64,000 nt of DNA from NCBI GenBank assembly GCA_036267755.1, contig DATAVK010000056.1, forward strand, positions 1 to 64,000. Direction: 5' to 3'. Shown here one piece after another: positions 43,452 to 51,769 of the stretch. The notes under the pieces were generated by a model. It saw nothing but the letters and a program-made list of their open reading frames with translations. It made no database searches and was not told where the DNA came from. Every line of letters begins with the position of its first letter. The stretch's first letter is position 1. A program made the position numbers and the translations under genes. The stretch comes from DATAVK01 sp036267755 (GTDB taxonomy: Bacteria; Actinomycetota; Actinomycetes; JAFAQI01).

Positions 43452-43646
43452 CTAGCCCGGCGGGAAGCAGTCGTCGAACAGCGACTGCGTGACCTCGTCG
43501 AGGGTCACGACGTGCCCGGCCTGTTGCAGCGCGAGCAGGTCGGCGCGGCTGTTGATGACAACCGTCTCCGCCGAGGTCTTGTCACTCACCTCGGGCCACG
43601 CCAGGAACTCGCAGCCTGATTCCTGCCTCACTTCGTATCTCGCCAC
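43452..43646 (-). CDS. Small orphan protein
   Basis: A 64-residue protein with VRQESGCEFLAWPEVSD, ETVVINSRADLLALQQAG and a VTLDEVTQSLFDDCFPPG end. The beta-strand and helix pattern suggests a small globular fold. No family recognised. It starts with GTG (43644-43646), 6 bases after TACGGT, the same element and spacing as in front of the Prim-Pol gene. Confidence 0.6.
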   Translation of the reverse strand: MARYEVRQESGCEFLAWPEVSDKTSAETVVINSRADLLALQQAGHVVTLDEVTQSLFDDCFPPG

Positions 43647-43652
43647 CCCCGA

Positions 43653-43658
43653 ACCGTA
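43653..43658 (-). promoter_or_regulatory. Putative -10 element of a leaderless transcript
   Basis: TACGGT on the minus strand ends 6 bases before the GTG of the 64-residue gene. Confidence 0.45.
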
Positions 43659-43699
43659 TCTAAGGCTTTCGCGCTCGGCTGGGCTGCCTATCGGCCAAC

Positions 43700-43742
43700 C
43701 GCTGAAGTGCCCCCTGTGTCATCCCGCGGGGGCACTTCAGCG
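43700..43742 (-). terminator. Strong hairpin, probable terminator of the frameshifted surface gene
   Basis: A perfect 15-bp stem (43700-43714 with 43728-43742) around a 13-base loop. It lies 13 bases after the stop of the frameshifted surface-protein gene on the minus strand. No clear T-run follows. Confidence 0.65.
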
Positions 43743-43754
43743 CGTCGTGCCTTG

Positions 43755-44182
43755 CTAGCCGTCTGCGCTGAATGTCACGCCTTCGAGGCTGGCGAAGTCC
43801 GTGATGGCGCTTGACGGCGCGCCACCACCGTTGGTCGGGTACACGGAGCCGTTGTTGATCTCAAGGGCTCCGATGTAGGTGTTGCTGTCTGAGACGACCG
43901 GGACGAATATCTCATGGGGGCCGGAGGAGATAGACGCGGGAAGCGTGAAAGCGGCGGTGCCCGAACTTCCGCCCTCGATCGCGCCGCGAAGATGAACGAT
44001 TCCATGAGCGTCGATCGCCCAAGCAGGAGCACGCTCTTGTTCTTCAGTTTCTTGCCCGTGATCGTGTGGTTCTTGATCTGACTGCCCGTGATCAGGTGAC
44101 TCGCCTCAGACGCAGCAGCAGGCGCTGCCAGGCCTACAACGAGCGCTCCTGCAGCTACAGCAATCATCGGTGACAGTTTCAT
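43755..44182 (-). pseudogene. Frameshifted secreted surface-type protein
   Basis: Two coding parts in different frames. From the ATG at 44180-44182, a signal peptide (1-24, AGALVVGLAAPAAASEA) is followed by SHLITGSQIKNHTITGKKLKN, a motif common at the start of actinobacterial surface proteins. Near 44035-44045 the sensible frame moves by -1 and continues as PAWAIDAHGIVHLRGAIEG, TAAFTLPASISSGPHEIFVPV, IGALEINNGSVYP and FASLEGVTFSADG to a TAG at 43755-43757. The frame of the first part runs on as Arg/Ser/Pro-rich noncoding-like sequence. Either a mutation inactivates the gene or the sequence has an error. No standard slippery heptamer is visible. Confidence 0.8.
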
Positions 44183-44268
44183 GGCTTCCCCTCTGAGTCG
44201 GCCGATGCGGATAGGCCGAACGTTAGGGGCGCATCAGGGCGTGACCAGGGGTGACAGTGCCACGCCAG

Positions 44269-45300
44269 CTAGTCGGCAGCGTTTTCGCTGGTCACTCGCT
44301 TGGCGCGGCTCGGTTGGACTCTCGGAGGCTCGCCCTCCATCTTCGGAAAGTTCGGCGGGTACGGCGCATCGCCGAGACCACGGTCGACCTCGTCACGGTC
44401 GGCCCAGTCGAGCAACGGCTGGATGCTGAAATGCACGTCATCGATCCCGGCATGCAGGTCGCCAAGTCGCGCAAATCGTTCCGGCATCGTCGCGATTGTG
44501 AAGTCGGCGGTCTCGACGTCGGGCAGCTCGTCCCACGTCAACGGCGCCGACACCGGACCATGAGGCAACCCCCGGACCGAGTACGCCGCCGCTATCGTGC
44601 GGTCCTTCGCATTCTGGTTGTAATCCAGGAAAATCTGCTCGCCTCGCTCTTCCTTCCACCAGGCCGTCGTGACCTGCTCGGGCACCCGCCGCTCGACCTC
44701 GCGAGCGAAGGCGAGCGCGGCCCGGCGTACCTCGCGGAAACCGAACTTCGGCTCGATCCGGACGTAGATGTGGATCCCGCGGTTGCCCGAGGTCTTCGGC
44801 CAGCCCACCGCTCCGAGCTCCGATAGAACCTCACGCACAATGAGCGCGACCTGCTTGGCCTCGGCGAATCCGGTGCCCGGCTGCGGGTCGAGGTCGATCC
44901 GAAGCTCGTCCGGCATCTCGACCGCGTCGCGCCGGGTGTGCCAGGGATGGAACTCGACCGTCGACATCTGCACGGCCCACGCAACCGATGCCAGCTCGGT
45001 GACGCACAACTCGTCGGCGGTGCGGCCGGACGGGAAGCTGACCTCGGCGGTCTCCACCCACTCCGGGGCGCCTTTGGGCAGCCGCTTCTGGTAGATCTTC
45101 TCGCCGCCGACCCCTTCCGGGTAGCGATGCAGCATGCAGGGCCGCTCGTAGAGCGCGCGGACGATGCCCTCGCCGACCGACAGGTAGTAGTTGACGAGGT
45201 CGAGCTTCGTCTCACCGCGCGCCGGAAAGTACACCCGGTCGGGGTTGGTCACCTTGACGGTGCGAGGTCCGATCTCCACCTCGACGAATGGCGACGCCAT
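44269..45300 (-). CDS. Stand-alone LigD-type primase-polymerase (Prim-PolC)
   Basis: A 343-residue archaeo-eukaryotic primase-like polymerase. Key segments are VKVTNPDRVYFP at the N terminus, ELRIDLDPQPGTGF with the catalytic Asp pair, TSGNRGIHIYVRI with the active-site His, and WWKEERGEQIFLDYNQNAKDRTIAAAYSVR. It matches the LigC-associated Prim-Pol of mycobacteria more than full-length LigD, since ligase and nuclease domains are absent. Ku is not in this window. The ATG at 45298-45300 lies 6 bases after TACGGT. Confidence 0.92.
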   Translation of the reverse strand: MASPFVEVEIGPRTVKVTNPDRVYFPARGETKLDLVNYYLSVGEGIVRALYERPCMLHRYPEGVGGEKIYQKRLPKGAPEWVETAEVSFPSGRTADELCVTELASVAWAVQMSTVEFHPWHTRRDAVEMPDELRIDLDPQPGTGFAEAKQVALIVREVLSELGAVGWPKTSGNRGIHIYVRIEPKFGFREVRRAALAFAREVERRVPEQVTTAWWKEERGEQIFLDYNQNAKDRTIAAAYSVRGLPHGPVSAPLTWDELPDVETADFTIATMPERFARLGDLHAGIDDVHFSIQPLLDWADRDEVDRGLGDAPYPPNFPKMEGEPPRVQPSRAKRVTSENAAD

Positions 45301-45306
45301 AGTCGG

Positions 45307-45312
45307 ACCGTA
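45307..45312 (-). promoter_or_regulatory. Putative -10 element of a leaderless Prim-Pol transcript
   Basis: TACGGT on the minus strand ends 6 bases before the ATG; no Shine-Dalgarno sequence intervenes. Confidence 0.45.
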
Positions 45313-45355
45313 TCGCTCGTCAACCCGGCATCGGGTTCTGCCGATCAGTGAAGGT

Positions 45356-45721
45356 ATGACGCGTCGCTGGTCGGTCACGGTGCTCGCCACGTCGACCCTG
45401 GTGGTCGTCCTGGCAGGGTGTGGCTCGAGCGCTCCACCCGCTGGCCACGCCCTCGCGGCCAAGGCGTGTCAGAGCGGCGGCTCTGCTGCGGCGTCACTGG
45501 CGTCGCAGGCGGCGGCCGCCAACTCGCTCTATGCGACCCTCTCGGCGGACGAGCACGCGAACGCCGCCACCGAGGCCGGCGAGGAGTCCGAGCAGTCCGA
45601 CGGCAGCAGCGGCGACAGCGGCCTCGGCTCGCTCGCGAACGCCGAGAACCTCGGCAGCACCGGCAGCATCAAGGTGATCACGGACTGCGCCAAGCTCGGT
45701 CTTCCCGTGACGCCGCACTGA
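45356..45721 (+). CDS. Small secreted lipoprotein
   Basis: A 121-residue protein with a lipoprotein signal (TLVVVLAGCGSS, lipid-bearing Cys22). The mature part is Ala/Ser-rich and acidic, with an EAGEESEQSDGSSGDSG low-complexity stretch and two further Cys residues that could pair. No family recognised. It is divergent from the Prim-Pol gene with about 55 bases between. Confidence 0.75.
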   Translation: MTRRWSVTVLATSTLVVVLAGCGSSAPPAGHALAAKACQSGGSAAASLASQAAAANSLYATLSADEHANAATEAGEESEQSDGSSGDSGLGSLANAENLGSTGSIKVITDCAKLGLPVTPH

Positions 45722-45732
45722 GGATTTCGCCG

Positions 45733-45738
45733 TACGAT
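45733..45738 (+). promoter_or_regulatory. Putative -10 element of a leaderless msrB transcript
   Basis: TACGAT ends 7 bases before the msrB GTG in the 24-base gap after the lipoprotein gene. Confidence 0.4.
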
Positions 45739-45745
45739 TGAGGGC

Positions 45746-46153
45746 GTGACTCATGCTGTGGAGAAGACCGACGAAGAGTGGCGCGAGGAACTGAGTCCCG
45801 AGGAGTACGCCGTGCTCCGCCAGGCCGGCACCGAGCGCCCGTTTACCGGCCCGCTGCTCGAGGAGCACCGCGTCGGGGTGTATTCCTGCCGCGCCTGCGG
45901 CAACGAGCTGTTCCGGAGCGACACGAAGTTCGAGTCGCACTGCGGCTGGCCGTCGTTCTACGACCCGTCGAACTCCGACGCGGTCGAGCTGATCGAGGAC
46001 CGCTCGCTGGGCATGACGCGCGTGGAGGTCCGGTGCAAGCGCTGCGGCAGCCATCTCGGCCACGTCTTCGAGGACGCGCCGCAGACCCCCACCGGCGACC
46101 GTTACTGCATGAACTCCATCAGCCTGACCTTCGCGCCCGTGGACGAGGCGTAG
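45746..46153 (+). CDS. msrB: Peptide-methionine (R)-S-oxide reductase MsrB
   Basis: A 135-residue reductase that repairs methionine-R-sulfoxide. Two zinc CxxC pairs (CRAC and CKRC), the FESHCGWPSFYDP block and the catalytic Cys in GDRYCMNSISL are present. The length is normal. The start is a GTG. The role is cytoplasmic protection against oxidation. Confidence 0.95.
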   Translation: MTHAVEKTDEEWREELSPEEYAVLRQAGTERPFTGPLLEEHRVGVYSCRACGNELFRSDTKFESHCGWPSFYDPSNSDAVELIEDRSLGMTRVEVRCKRCGSHLGHVFEDAPQTPTGDRYCMNSISLTFAPVDEA

Positions 46154-46255
46154 CACCTGGGTTTGTGAACTGCTGCCTACCGCCGGCGAGCAGTGGCGAT
46201 TCACTGATCGCTGAAGTGCGGCGCACGAGCCGCCAGCACCTGCCAGACTCGATGG

Positions 46256-46696
46256 GTGGCTGACCGGACGGTGGGAGCGCCGCCGCTGCAGCCGCGGTGG
46301 CGGTGGCCGCTGTATGCCGCCGTCGGATTCAACCTGGTGCTCATCGCCGCCGGACTGATCGTCCACGGCACCCTCGGTGTGAACTCGGACTCAAGCGGGG
46401 GCGTGATCTTCGTCTGGTTCGCCGACGTGTTCCTGATCGTTGCCGCGATCATCGGGCTAGTCGGATCCCTCGCCGTCATGGCCCTGGTGAATCTCTACGA
46501 GCGCCGCGGCGGTCGCTGGTTGCTGGCCGCACGCATCGTTGCGGGACTCATCGCGGGACTCGCGCTGTCGTCGTTGGCCGCCTTCGTCGGCGTCATCCTG
46601 CTCCCGACCGCTGCGGCGGTAGTCGCAGGCTGCATCACGCGTCCGTCCGGTGACCCGACTCTGGCCGGACGGTGGTTCCCCGCGGCAACCGAGTGA
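46256..46696 (+). CDS. Four-helix membrane protein of unknown function
   Basis: A 146-residue protein with hydrophobic segments at about 17-38, 50-82 (two helices) and 92-125. The N terminus is Arg/Pro-rich. No family recognised. It starts with GTG and has CAGACT ending 6 bases upstream. It converges on the universal stress protein gene. Confidence 0.65.
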   Translation: MADRTVGAPPLQPRWRWPLYAAVGFNLVLIAAGLIVHGTLGVNSDSSGGVIFVWFADVFLIVAAIIGLVGSLAVMALVNLYERRGGRWLLAARIVAGLIAGLALSSLAAFVGVILLPTAAAVVAGCITRPSGDPTLAGRWFPAATE

Positions 46697-46703
46697 CGGC
46701 GGA

Positions 46704-47162
46704 TCAGGGAACGACGGAGACCGGCCAGCGTCCCGCGCGCACCAGCCGGCCGGCCAGCGATCCGATGATCCGGTGGCCGGCGCTCTCGGAGGCACCCACG
46801 ACGACGATGTCCGCGCGCAGTTCGTCAGCGGCTCGGGTCAGCTCGGTCCACGGGTCGCCGACGACGGAGATGAACCGCAGCGGCACACCGAGCTCGTCGG
46901 CCCGCGATACCAGGTAGTGCTCCAGCTCCTCGGCGACCTCGGTCGCCACGGTCGACATGGCGCCGGCGAGTCCGGGGGCGAGCGAGCCACTGGCCGACGG
47001 CTTGTGGACGTGCACAACGACGAGCTTGGATCCTTGTCGGCGCGCCAGCCCCACCGCCCAGGCGGTCGCTCGCCACGACGTGCGAGACCCGTCGAGACCC
47101 ACTAACACGACGTTCGGGCCGTCCGTCCCGAGCTCAAACTTGCCCTCGATCGGCGCGGTCAC
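46704..47162 (-). CDS. Universal stress protein (UspA family)
   Basis: A 152-residue single Usp domain. VVLVGLDGSRTSWRATAWAVGLA opens the fold, and the ATP-binding loop reads VVGASESAGHRIIGSLAGRLV, close to the G-2x-G-9x-G(S/T) pattern, so nucleotide binding is likely. The GTG at 47160-47162 is chosen because longer in-frame starts would run into the divergent oxidase gene at 47204. Confidence 0.88.
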   Translation of the reverse strand: MTAPIEGKFELGTDGPNVVLVGLDGSRTSWRATAWAVGLARRQGSKLVVVHVHKPSASGSLAPGLAGAMSTVATEVAEELEHYLVSRADELGVPLRFISVVGDPWTELTRAADELRADIVVVGASESAGHRIIGSLAGRLVRAGRWPVSVVP

Positions 47163-47203
47163 CGCCCCATAGTCCTCCGGCGCAGCGTGGGAGGCTCGGA
47201 TTC

Positions 47204-48253
47204 GTGGCAATCGCGGGTCTGCCGACGCTGGTCGACGCGGAGCGCGCGGCTCGCGAGCTGCTCCCGCCGGCCGTGTGGGACTACTACGCCGGCGGCTCAG
47301 GCCTCGAGATCACCGTCGACGAGGCGGTGGCGGCGTGGCAGCGACACCGGCTGCTCCCGCACGTCCTCCGCGACGTCGCCGCGGTGACAACCAGCACGAC
47401 CGTCCTCGGTACGTCGGTCACCTCACCGGTGCTCGTCGCCCCGACGGCGTACTCGGTCATGGCCCATCCCGAGGGCGAGGTGGCGACGGCGCGCGGTACG
47501 GCGGCCGCCGGCTCGCTGATGGCCGTCTCGTCCCGGTGCTCGACCCGACTCGAGGACGTCGCCGCCGCGGCCGCAGGGCATTGGTGGTTCCAGGTCTACG
47601 TGATGCGCGACCGCACGCTCACCGAAGGGCTGGTACGCCGGGCTGCCGCAGCCGGGGCCACCGCTCTGGTCCTCACCGGCGACACGCCGTACACCGGGGT
47701 GAAGCACCGACCCTCCGGCGCCCTGCCGCTCACCGACGAGCAGTCGTTGGTCAACGTCGGCGACCACCTGCGGCCCGGAGTCGACCCGTGGCTCAGCATG
47801 GACCAGGACCCGGCCACGACGATGGCCGACATCGCGTGGCTCCGCGAGCTCTCCGGGCTGCCCGTGGTGGTGAAAGGCGTGCTGCGCCCCGACGACGCGC
47901 TGGCCTGCCTCGCCGCGGGCGCAGCCGGCGTTGTGGTCTCCAACCACGGCGGGCGCCAGCTCGACCGGTCCGTGACGAGCGCAGACGCCCTCGCGGCCAT
48001 CACCACGGCGGTCGGCGACCAGGGTGAGGTGTACGTCGATGGCGGGATCCGTGACGGCGTCAGCGTGCTCACCGCCCTGGCGCTCGGGGCTCGAGCCGTG
48101 TTCGTCGGCCGACCGACGATCTGGGCCCTCGCGGCCGGCGGCGCCGACGGCGTGACCGCCATGCTGACGGCGCTCACCGCAGACCTGGCGCACGCCATGG
48201 CGCTGGCCGGAGCGACCTGCCCGGACGAGATCGACCCGAGCCTGGTCGGCTGA
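47204..48253 (+). CDS. FMN-dependent 2-hydroxy-acid oxidase/dehydrogenase
   Basis: A 349-residue TIM-barrel flavoprotein of the lactate/glycolate oxidase family. It has VWDYYAGGSG at the N terminus, LVAPTAYSVMAHPEGE, WFQVYVMRDR, the GDTPYTGVK loop, the base-bearing SNHGGRQLD motif and VYVDGGIRDGVSVLTALALGARAVFVGRP. The substrate (L-lactate or another 2-hydroxy acid) cannot be fixed. The GTG start is preceded by GGGAGG at about 10 bases. Confidence 0.92.
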   Translation: MAIAGLPTLVDAERAARELLPPAVWDYYAGGSGLEITVDEAVAAWQRHRLLPHVLRDVAAVTTSTTVLGTSVTSPVLVAPTAYSVMAHPEGEVATARGTAAAGSLMAVSSRCSTRLEDVAAAAAGHWWFQVYVMRDRTLTEGLVRRAAAAGATALVLTGDTPYTGVKHRPSGALPLTDEQSLVNVGDHLRPGVDPWLSMDQDPATTMADIAWLRELSGLPVVVKGVLRPDDALACLAAGAAGVVVSNHGGRQLDRSVTSADALAAITTAVGDQGEVYVDGGIRDGVSVLTALALGARAVFVGRPTIWALAAGGADGVTAMLTALTADLAHAMALAGATCPDEIDPSLVG

Positions 48254-48274
48254 GACCAGGACCGCGAGCAGGGC

Positions 48275-48982
48275 CTAGGGCAGAGCGGCGACCAGGTCGG
48301 CCGGTGACTTGCGGGAGCCGGTGTAGAACGGGATTTCGAGCCGGGTGTGCCGCCTCGCCCGGGCAGCGCGCAACTCGCGCATCAGGTCGACGATGCGGTG
48401 CAGCTCCTCAGCCTCGAACGCCAGGATCCACTCGTAGTCGCCCAGGGCGAACGCGGCGACGGTGTTGGCGCGCACGTCGGGGAACGTCCGCGCCATCATG
48501 CCGTGCTCCTTGAGCATGTCGCGGCGCTCGTCATCGGGCAGCAGGTACCACTCGTAGTCGCGGTTGAACGGGTAGACGCAGACGAAGCGCCCCGGGTCCT
48601 CGCCCGCCAGGTACGCCGGGACGTGGCTCTTGTTGAACTCCGCCGGGCGGTGCAACGCCATCGCCGACCACACCGGCTCGCAGGCGCGCCCGAGCCCGGT
48701 CTGCCGGAACCGGGACCATGCCTCCTGCAGGTCGTCCGAGCTGGGGGCCACCCACCAGATCATCAGGTCGGCATCGGCGCGGAAACCGGCCACGTCGTAC
48801 AGCCCGCGGGTCACAACGCCCTTCTCGGCGAGCTGGTCGATCAGCGCCCCGATCTCGCCCGAGATCGCCTCGCGGTCACCGTCCGGCAGGCCGGTCCGCA
48901 CCTTGAAGACGGAGTACATGACGTAACGGATGGTCTGGTTGAGTTCCTTGGCGCGCTTGCCCGTGGACGGCTGCTCCGACAT
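48275..48982 (-). CDS. hemQ: Coproheme decarboxylase HemQ
   Basis: A 235-residue chlorite dismutase-like enzyme that makes heme b from coproheme, the last step of the coproporphyrin-dependent pathway used by Gram-positive bacteria. Typical segments are RYVMYSVFKV, GLYDVAGFRADADLMIWW, KSHVPAYLAGEDP, the catalytic Tyr in CVYPFNRDYEWYLLP, and NTVAAFALGDYEWILAFE. The ATG at 48980-48982 is 6 bases after GACAAT. The heme genes hemY and hemE lie just beyond on the same strand. Confidence 0.95.
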   Translation of the reverse strand: MSEQPSTGKRAKELNQTIRYVMYSVFKVRTGLPDGDREAISGEIGALIDQLAEKGVVTRGLYDVAGFRADADLMIWWVAPSSDDLQEAWSRFRQTGLGRACEPVWSAMALHRPAEFNKSHVPAYLAGEDPGRFVCVYPFNRDYEWYLLPDDERRDMLKEHGMMARTFPDVRANTVAAFALGDYEWILAFEAEELHRIVDLMRELRAARARRHTRLEIPFYTGSRKSPADLVAALP

Positions 48983-48988
48983 GCAGCC

Positions 48989-49010
48989 ATTGTCCCTCAG
49001 GGTGCAGACT
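48989..49010. promoter_or_regulatory. Compact divergent promoter pair between hemQ and the beta-propeller gene
   Basis: In the 35-base gap, GACAAT (minus, 48989-48994) ends 6 bases before hemQ, and CAGACT (plus, 49005-49010) ends 7 bases before the lipoprotein ATG. Both would give leaderless mRNAs from almost overlapping promoters. The -35 parts would lie in the opposite gene. Confidence 0.35.
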
Positions 49011-49017
49011 CGGCGAC

Positions 49018-50400
49018 ATGCGACGTTACGCGAAGCTTGTCAGCTTGCCGGTCCTTCTCACCGCTATCGCGTGCAGCGGCGGGAGTGCCGGAGCCTCAGG
49101 CGCCAGATCCCAGCCGGTGACACCTACGGCCTCATCGACGGCAGCGGCCACCACGTCCGCATTCACGACATGGCCCACCTACGGCCGGACGGCGGGTCGG
49201 TCGGCTCACGCCACGCGTGCTGTCGGGAGGTTGCGCCCTGGCTGGAAGGACTCCCTGGATGGCGCGGTGTACGGCGAACCGCTCGTCGTCGGCAGCACAG
49301 TGATCGTCGCGACGGAGAACGACACGGTCTATGGGCTCAACGCCCGCAACGGCAAGCATCGGTGGCGCCGCCACCTCGGCACCCCCGCCCCACTGAGCAG
49401 CCTCCCGTGCGGCGACATCGACCCGCTGGGTATCACCGGAACGCCGGCCTACGACGCGAGAACCGGTTCGGTGTTCGTGGTCGCCGAGACCACCGGGGGG
49501 CATCACACCCTGTGGGCGCTCAGCGCGAAGAACGGTCACCGACGTTGGCATCGGTCGATGGATGTGCTGAAGAGCCGGGAACGCCAAGCGGAACAGGAAC
49601 GCTCGGCACTGCTCGTCGCCGACGGACGGATCATTACCACGTACGGCGGTCTCGCTGGTGACTGCGCGAACTACGTCGGTTATGTGACCTCGACTGCGAC
49701 ATCAGGCAAGGGCGCGACTCGCCACTACGCCGTCCCCACCTCCCGTGAAGCCGGAATGTGGTCCCCGGCGGGTCCGGTGATCGGGGCCAACGGCAACGTC
49801 TACGTTGCCAGCGGCAACGGCGCCGAGTTGAACGGGAAATGGGACAAGAGCGACTCGGTGACCGAGCTCACCCCGACCCGGCTTCACCGGGTAGCCGTGT
49901 TCGCGCCGAGGACCTGGCCGCAGGACAACCAGGACGACCTCGACCTCGGCTCGTCGTCCCCCGTCCCGGTCAACCACCGGATCGTGATCGCCGGCAAGCG
50001 TGGCACCGTCTACCTGTTGAAGCCCAGCCTGGGTGGCGTCGGGTCGGCTATCGCTACGGCTACCAACTGTCAGGCATTCGGTGGCGCGGCCGTGGTGGGC
50101 CACACGGTTCTCATGCCATGCAAGGGCCAGAACGCTATCCGCGCGCTCAAGGTCGGCGCGCATTCGCTGAAGTGGTCGTGGACGGCATCGGGCGTCTATG
50201 CCTCGCCGGTGATCGCCGGCAAGAAGGTGTACGCCGCGGACCTCAACAGCGGGGACCTTGTGGTGCTGGGCCTGTCGACCGGCAAGGTGCTGCAACGACT
50301 CAGCGCCGGATCACTTCCCCATTTCCCATCGGAGACAGTCGACGGCGGCCGGGTTTTCGTGGGCACCTTGAACGGGGTGACTACGTTCAAGGCCTCGTGA
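49018..50400 (+). CDS. PQQ-like beta-propeller lipoprotein
   Basis: A 460-residue exported protein. The lipoprotein signal ends in AIAC (Cys19), followed by a Thr/Ser/Ala linker. The rest is built of propeller blades typical of PQQ/BamB-type repeats, for example TENDTVYGLNARNGKHRWRR, HTLWALSAKNGHRRWHR, KRGTVYLLKPSLGG and GDLVVLGLSTGKVLQRL. No catalytic residues for a dehydrogenase are evident, so a binding or scaffold role outside the membrane is more likely. It lies on the opposite strand inside the heme gene region. Confidence 0.82.
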   Translation: MRRYAKLVSLPVLLTAIACSGGSAGASGARSQPVTPTASSTAAATTSAFTTWPTYGRTAGRSAHATRAVGRLRPGWKDSLDGAVYGEPLVVGSTVIVATENDTVYGLNARNGKHRWRRHLGTPAPLSSLPCGDIDPLGITGTPAYDARTGSVFVVAETTGGHHTLWALSAKNGHRRWHRSMDVLKSRERQAEQERSALLVADGRIITTYGGLAGDCANYVGYVTSTATSGKGATRHYAVPTSREAGMWSPAGPVIGANGNVYVASGNGAELNGKWDKSDSVTELTPTRLHRVAVFAPRTWPQDNQDDLDLGSSSPVPVNHRIVIAGKRGTVYLLKPSLGGVGSAIATATNCQAFGGAAVVGHTVLMPCKGQNAIRALKVGAHSLKWSWTASGVYASPVIAGKKVYAADLNSGDLVVLGLSTGKVLQRLSAGSLPHFPSETVDGGRVFVGTLNGVTTFKAS

Positions 50401-51769
50401 TCGAGGCAAGCACCTGCTCGGCGGCCTGACGCCCGGTCTTGATGCAGGCCGGGATTCCGACCCCGTCGTAGGAGGCGCCGCACACGGCCAGGCCGGGTAC
50501 GTCGGTAACCGCGGCACGGATCCTGGCCACCCGGTCCAGGTGCCCGACGGCGTACTGCGGCAGGCCGCCGCCCCAGCGGGTCACCCGAGACGCGACCGGC
50601 GCGCCAGTGAAGCCGGCGTAGCGGGTCAGCTCGGTCGTTGCGGCCGTCACCAGATCGCCGTCGTCACGCTGCAGGTCGGCCACGTCGCCGTGCCGACCGA
50701 TCGAGGCCCGGACCACGGCGAGGCCATCGCGGTCGAGATGGGCCCACTTCGCGGAAGCGAAGGTGACCGCCTTGACCGGCCGCCCGGTCGCGGCCGGAAC
50801 CAGGTAACCGCTGCTGGACTGCGCCGGCGCGTCCTCGCGGCGCCAGACCGTGGTGACGATCGCCATGCTCGCCGCGTCGATGCCGGCGAGCTCGCCAGCG
50901 GCGACCGGCACCGGGTCGGCGAGCAGCCGCCGGGTCGAGGCGGCGGGGAGCGCGAGGACGACGCCGTCGGCCTCGATCGCCTGTTCGTCGGTGGTCGGGC
51001 CGTGCACCGTCCGCCAGCCCGACGCGAAGCGCTCGATCCGGCGTACCGTCCGGCTGGTCACGATCACCCCACCCCGGCGGGTGATCGAGCCCGCGAGTGC
51101 CTCCGGCAGCGAGCCCATCCCGGTCGTGAGGGTCGCGAACACGGGCTCGGCTGGTTGTGATGGAAGGCCCGGTGGCGGCAGTGCTCGGCTGACGGCGGCC
51201 AGCGCTGAGCGCTGGTCCCGCGGCAGTTGCGGCAGGGTCGCCGCCAGGGAGAGCTCCCGCGCGCGTCCGGCGTACACCCCGCCGAGCAGCGGGTCGACCA
51301 GCCGGTCGACGACGGCCGGGCCGAGCCGACGGGCGACCCAGTCCCCCACGGCAACGTCCTCGCCGTCGGGCGGCTGGCCGGGCAGCCAGCGGTCGGCACG
51401 CACCCGCGCCACCTCGAGAGGTGACAGCACGCCCCGCAGCGCCGCGGGGTCGCCCGGCACGCCCATCAGGGTGCGGGCCGGGATCGCCCGAAGCGCGCCC
51501 CGCGCCCACACCGACGCCGAGCTGGCCGCCGGGCTGACCAAGTCACCATCGAGGCCGAGCGACGCCACCAGGTCGACGCCCTCGGGGCGCCGCCGCAGGA
51601 ACGACTCCGCGCCCTCGTCCACGGCGATGCCGCCCACGTCGGAGACCCGCAGCTTCCCGCCGACAGCCCGAGCCGCCTCGATCAGCGTGACGGTCGCGCC
51701 ACCGGCGAGCAGCGCGTCGGCGGCCGCCAGGCCCGCGATGCCACCGCCGACCACCACGACGTGGGTCAC
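50387..51769 (-). CDS. hemY: Coproporphyrinogen/protoporphyrinogen oxidase
   Basis: A 460-residue FAD enzyme that aromatises the porphyrinogen ring. The dinucleotide fold HVVVVGGGIAGLAAADALL, EAARAVGGKL, the LVDPLLGGVYAGRARELSL segment and GLPQYAVGHLDRV near the C terminus are typical of HemY/HemG. With HemQ present, coproporphyrinogen III is the likely substrate. The GTG start overlaps the hemE stop by 4 bases; the 3' end overlaps the convergent lipoprotein gene by 14 bases. Confidence 0.93.
   Translation of the reverse strand: MTHVVVVGGGIAGLAAADALLAGGATVTLIEAARAVGGKLRVSDVGGIAVDEGAESFLRRRPEGVDLVASLGLDGDLVSPAASSASVWARGALRAIPARTLMGVPGDPAALRGVLSPLEVARVRADRWLPGQPPDGEDVAVGDWVARRLGPAVVDRLVDPLLGGVYAGRARELSLAATLPQLPRDQRSALAAVSRALPPPGLPSQPAEPVFATLTTGMGSLPEALAGSITRRGGVIVTSRTVRRIERFASGWRTVHGPTTDEQAIEADGVVLALPAASTRRLLADPVPVAAGELAGIDAASMAIVTTVWRREDAPAQSSSGYLVPAATGRPVKAVTFASAKWAHLDRDGLAVVRASIGRHGDVADLQRDDGDLVTAATTELTRYAGFTGAPVASRVTRWGGGLPQYAVGHLDRVARIRAAVTDVPGLAVCGASYDGVGIPACIKTGRQAAEQVLASITRP

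Noticed and set aside
43775..44182. A single 135-residue protein read straight through the frameshifted surface gene
   Set aside because: The last 85 residues in that frame are Arg/Ser/Pro-rich noise, while the -1 frame gives a coherent domain.
46963..47210. A longer N terminus for the universal stress protein
   Set aside because: It would overlap the start of the divergent oxidase gene and adds residues with no Usp similarity.
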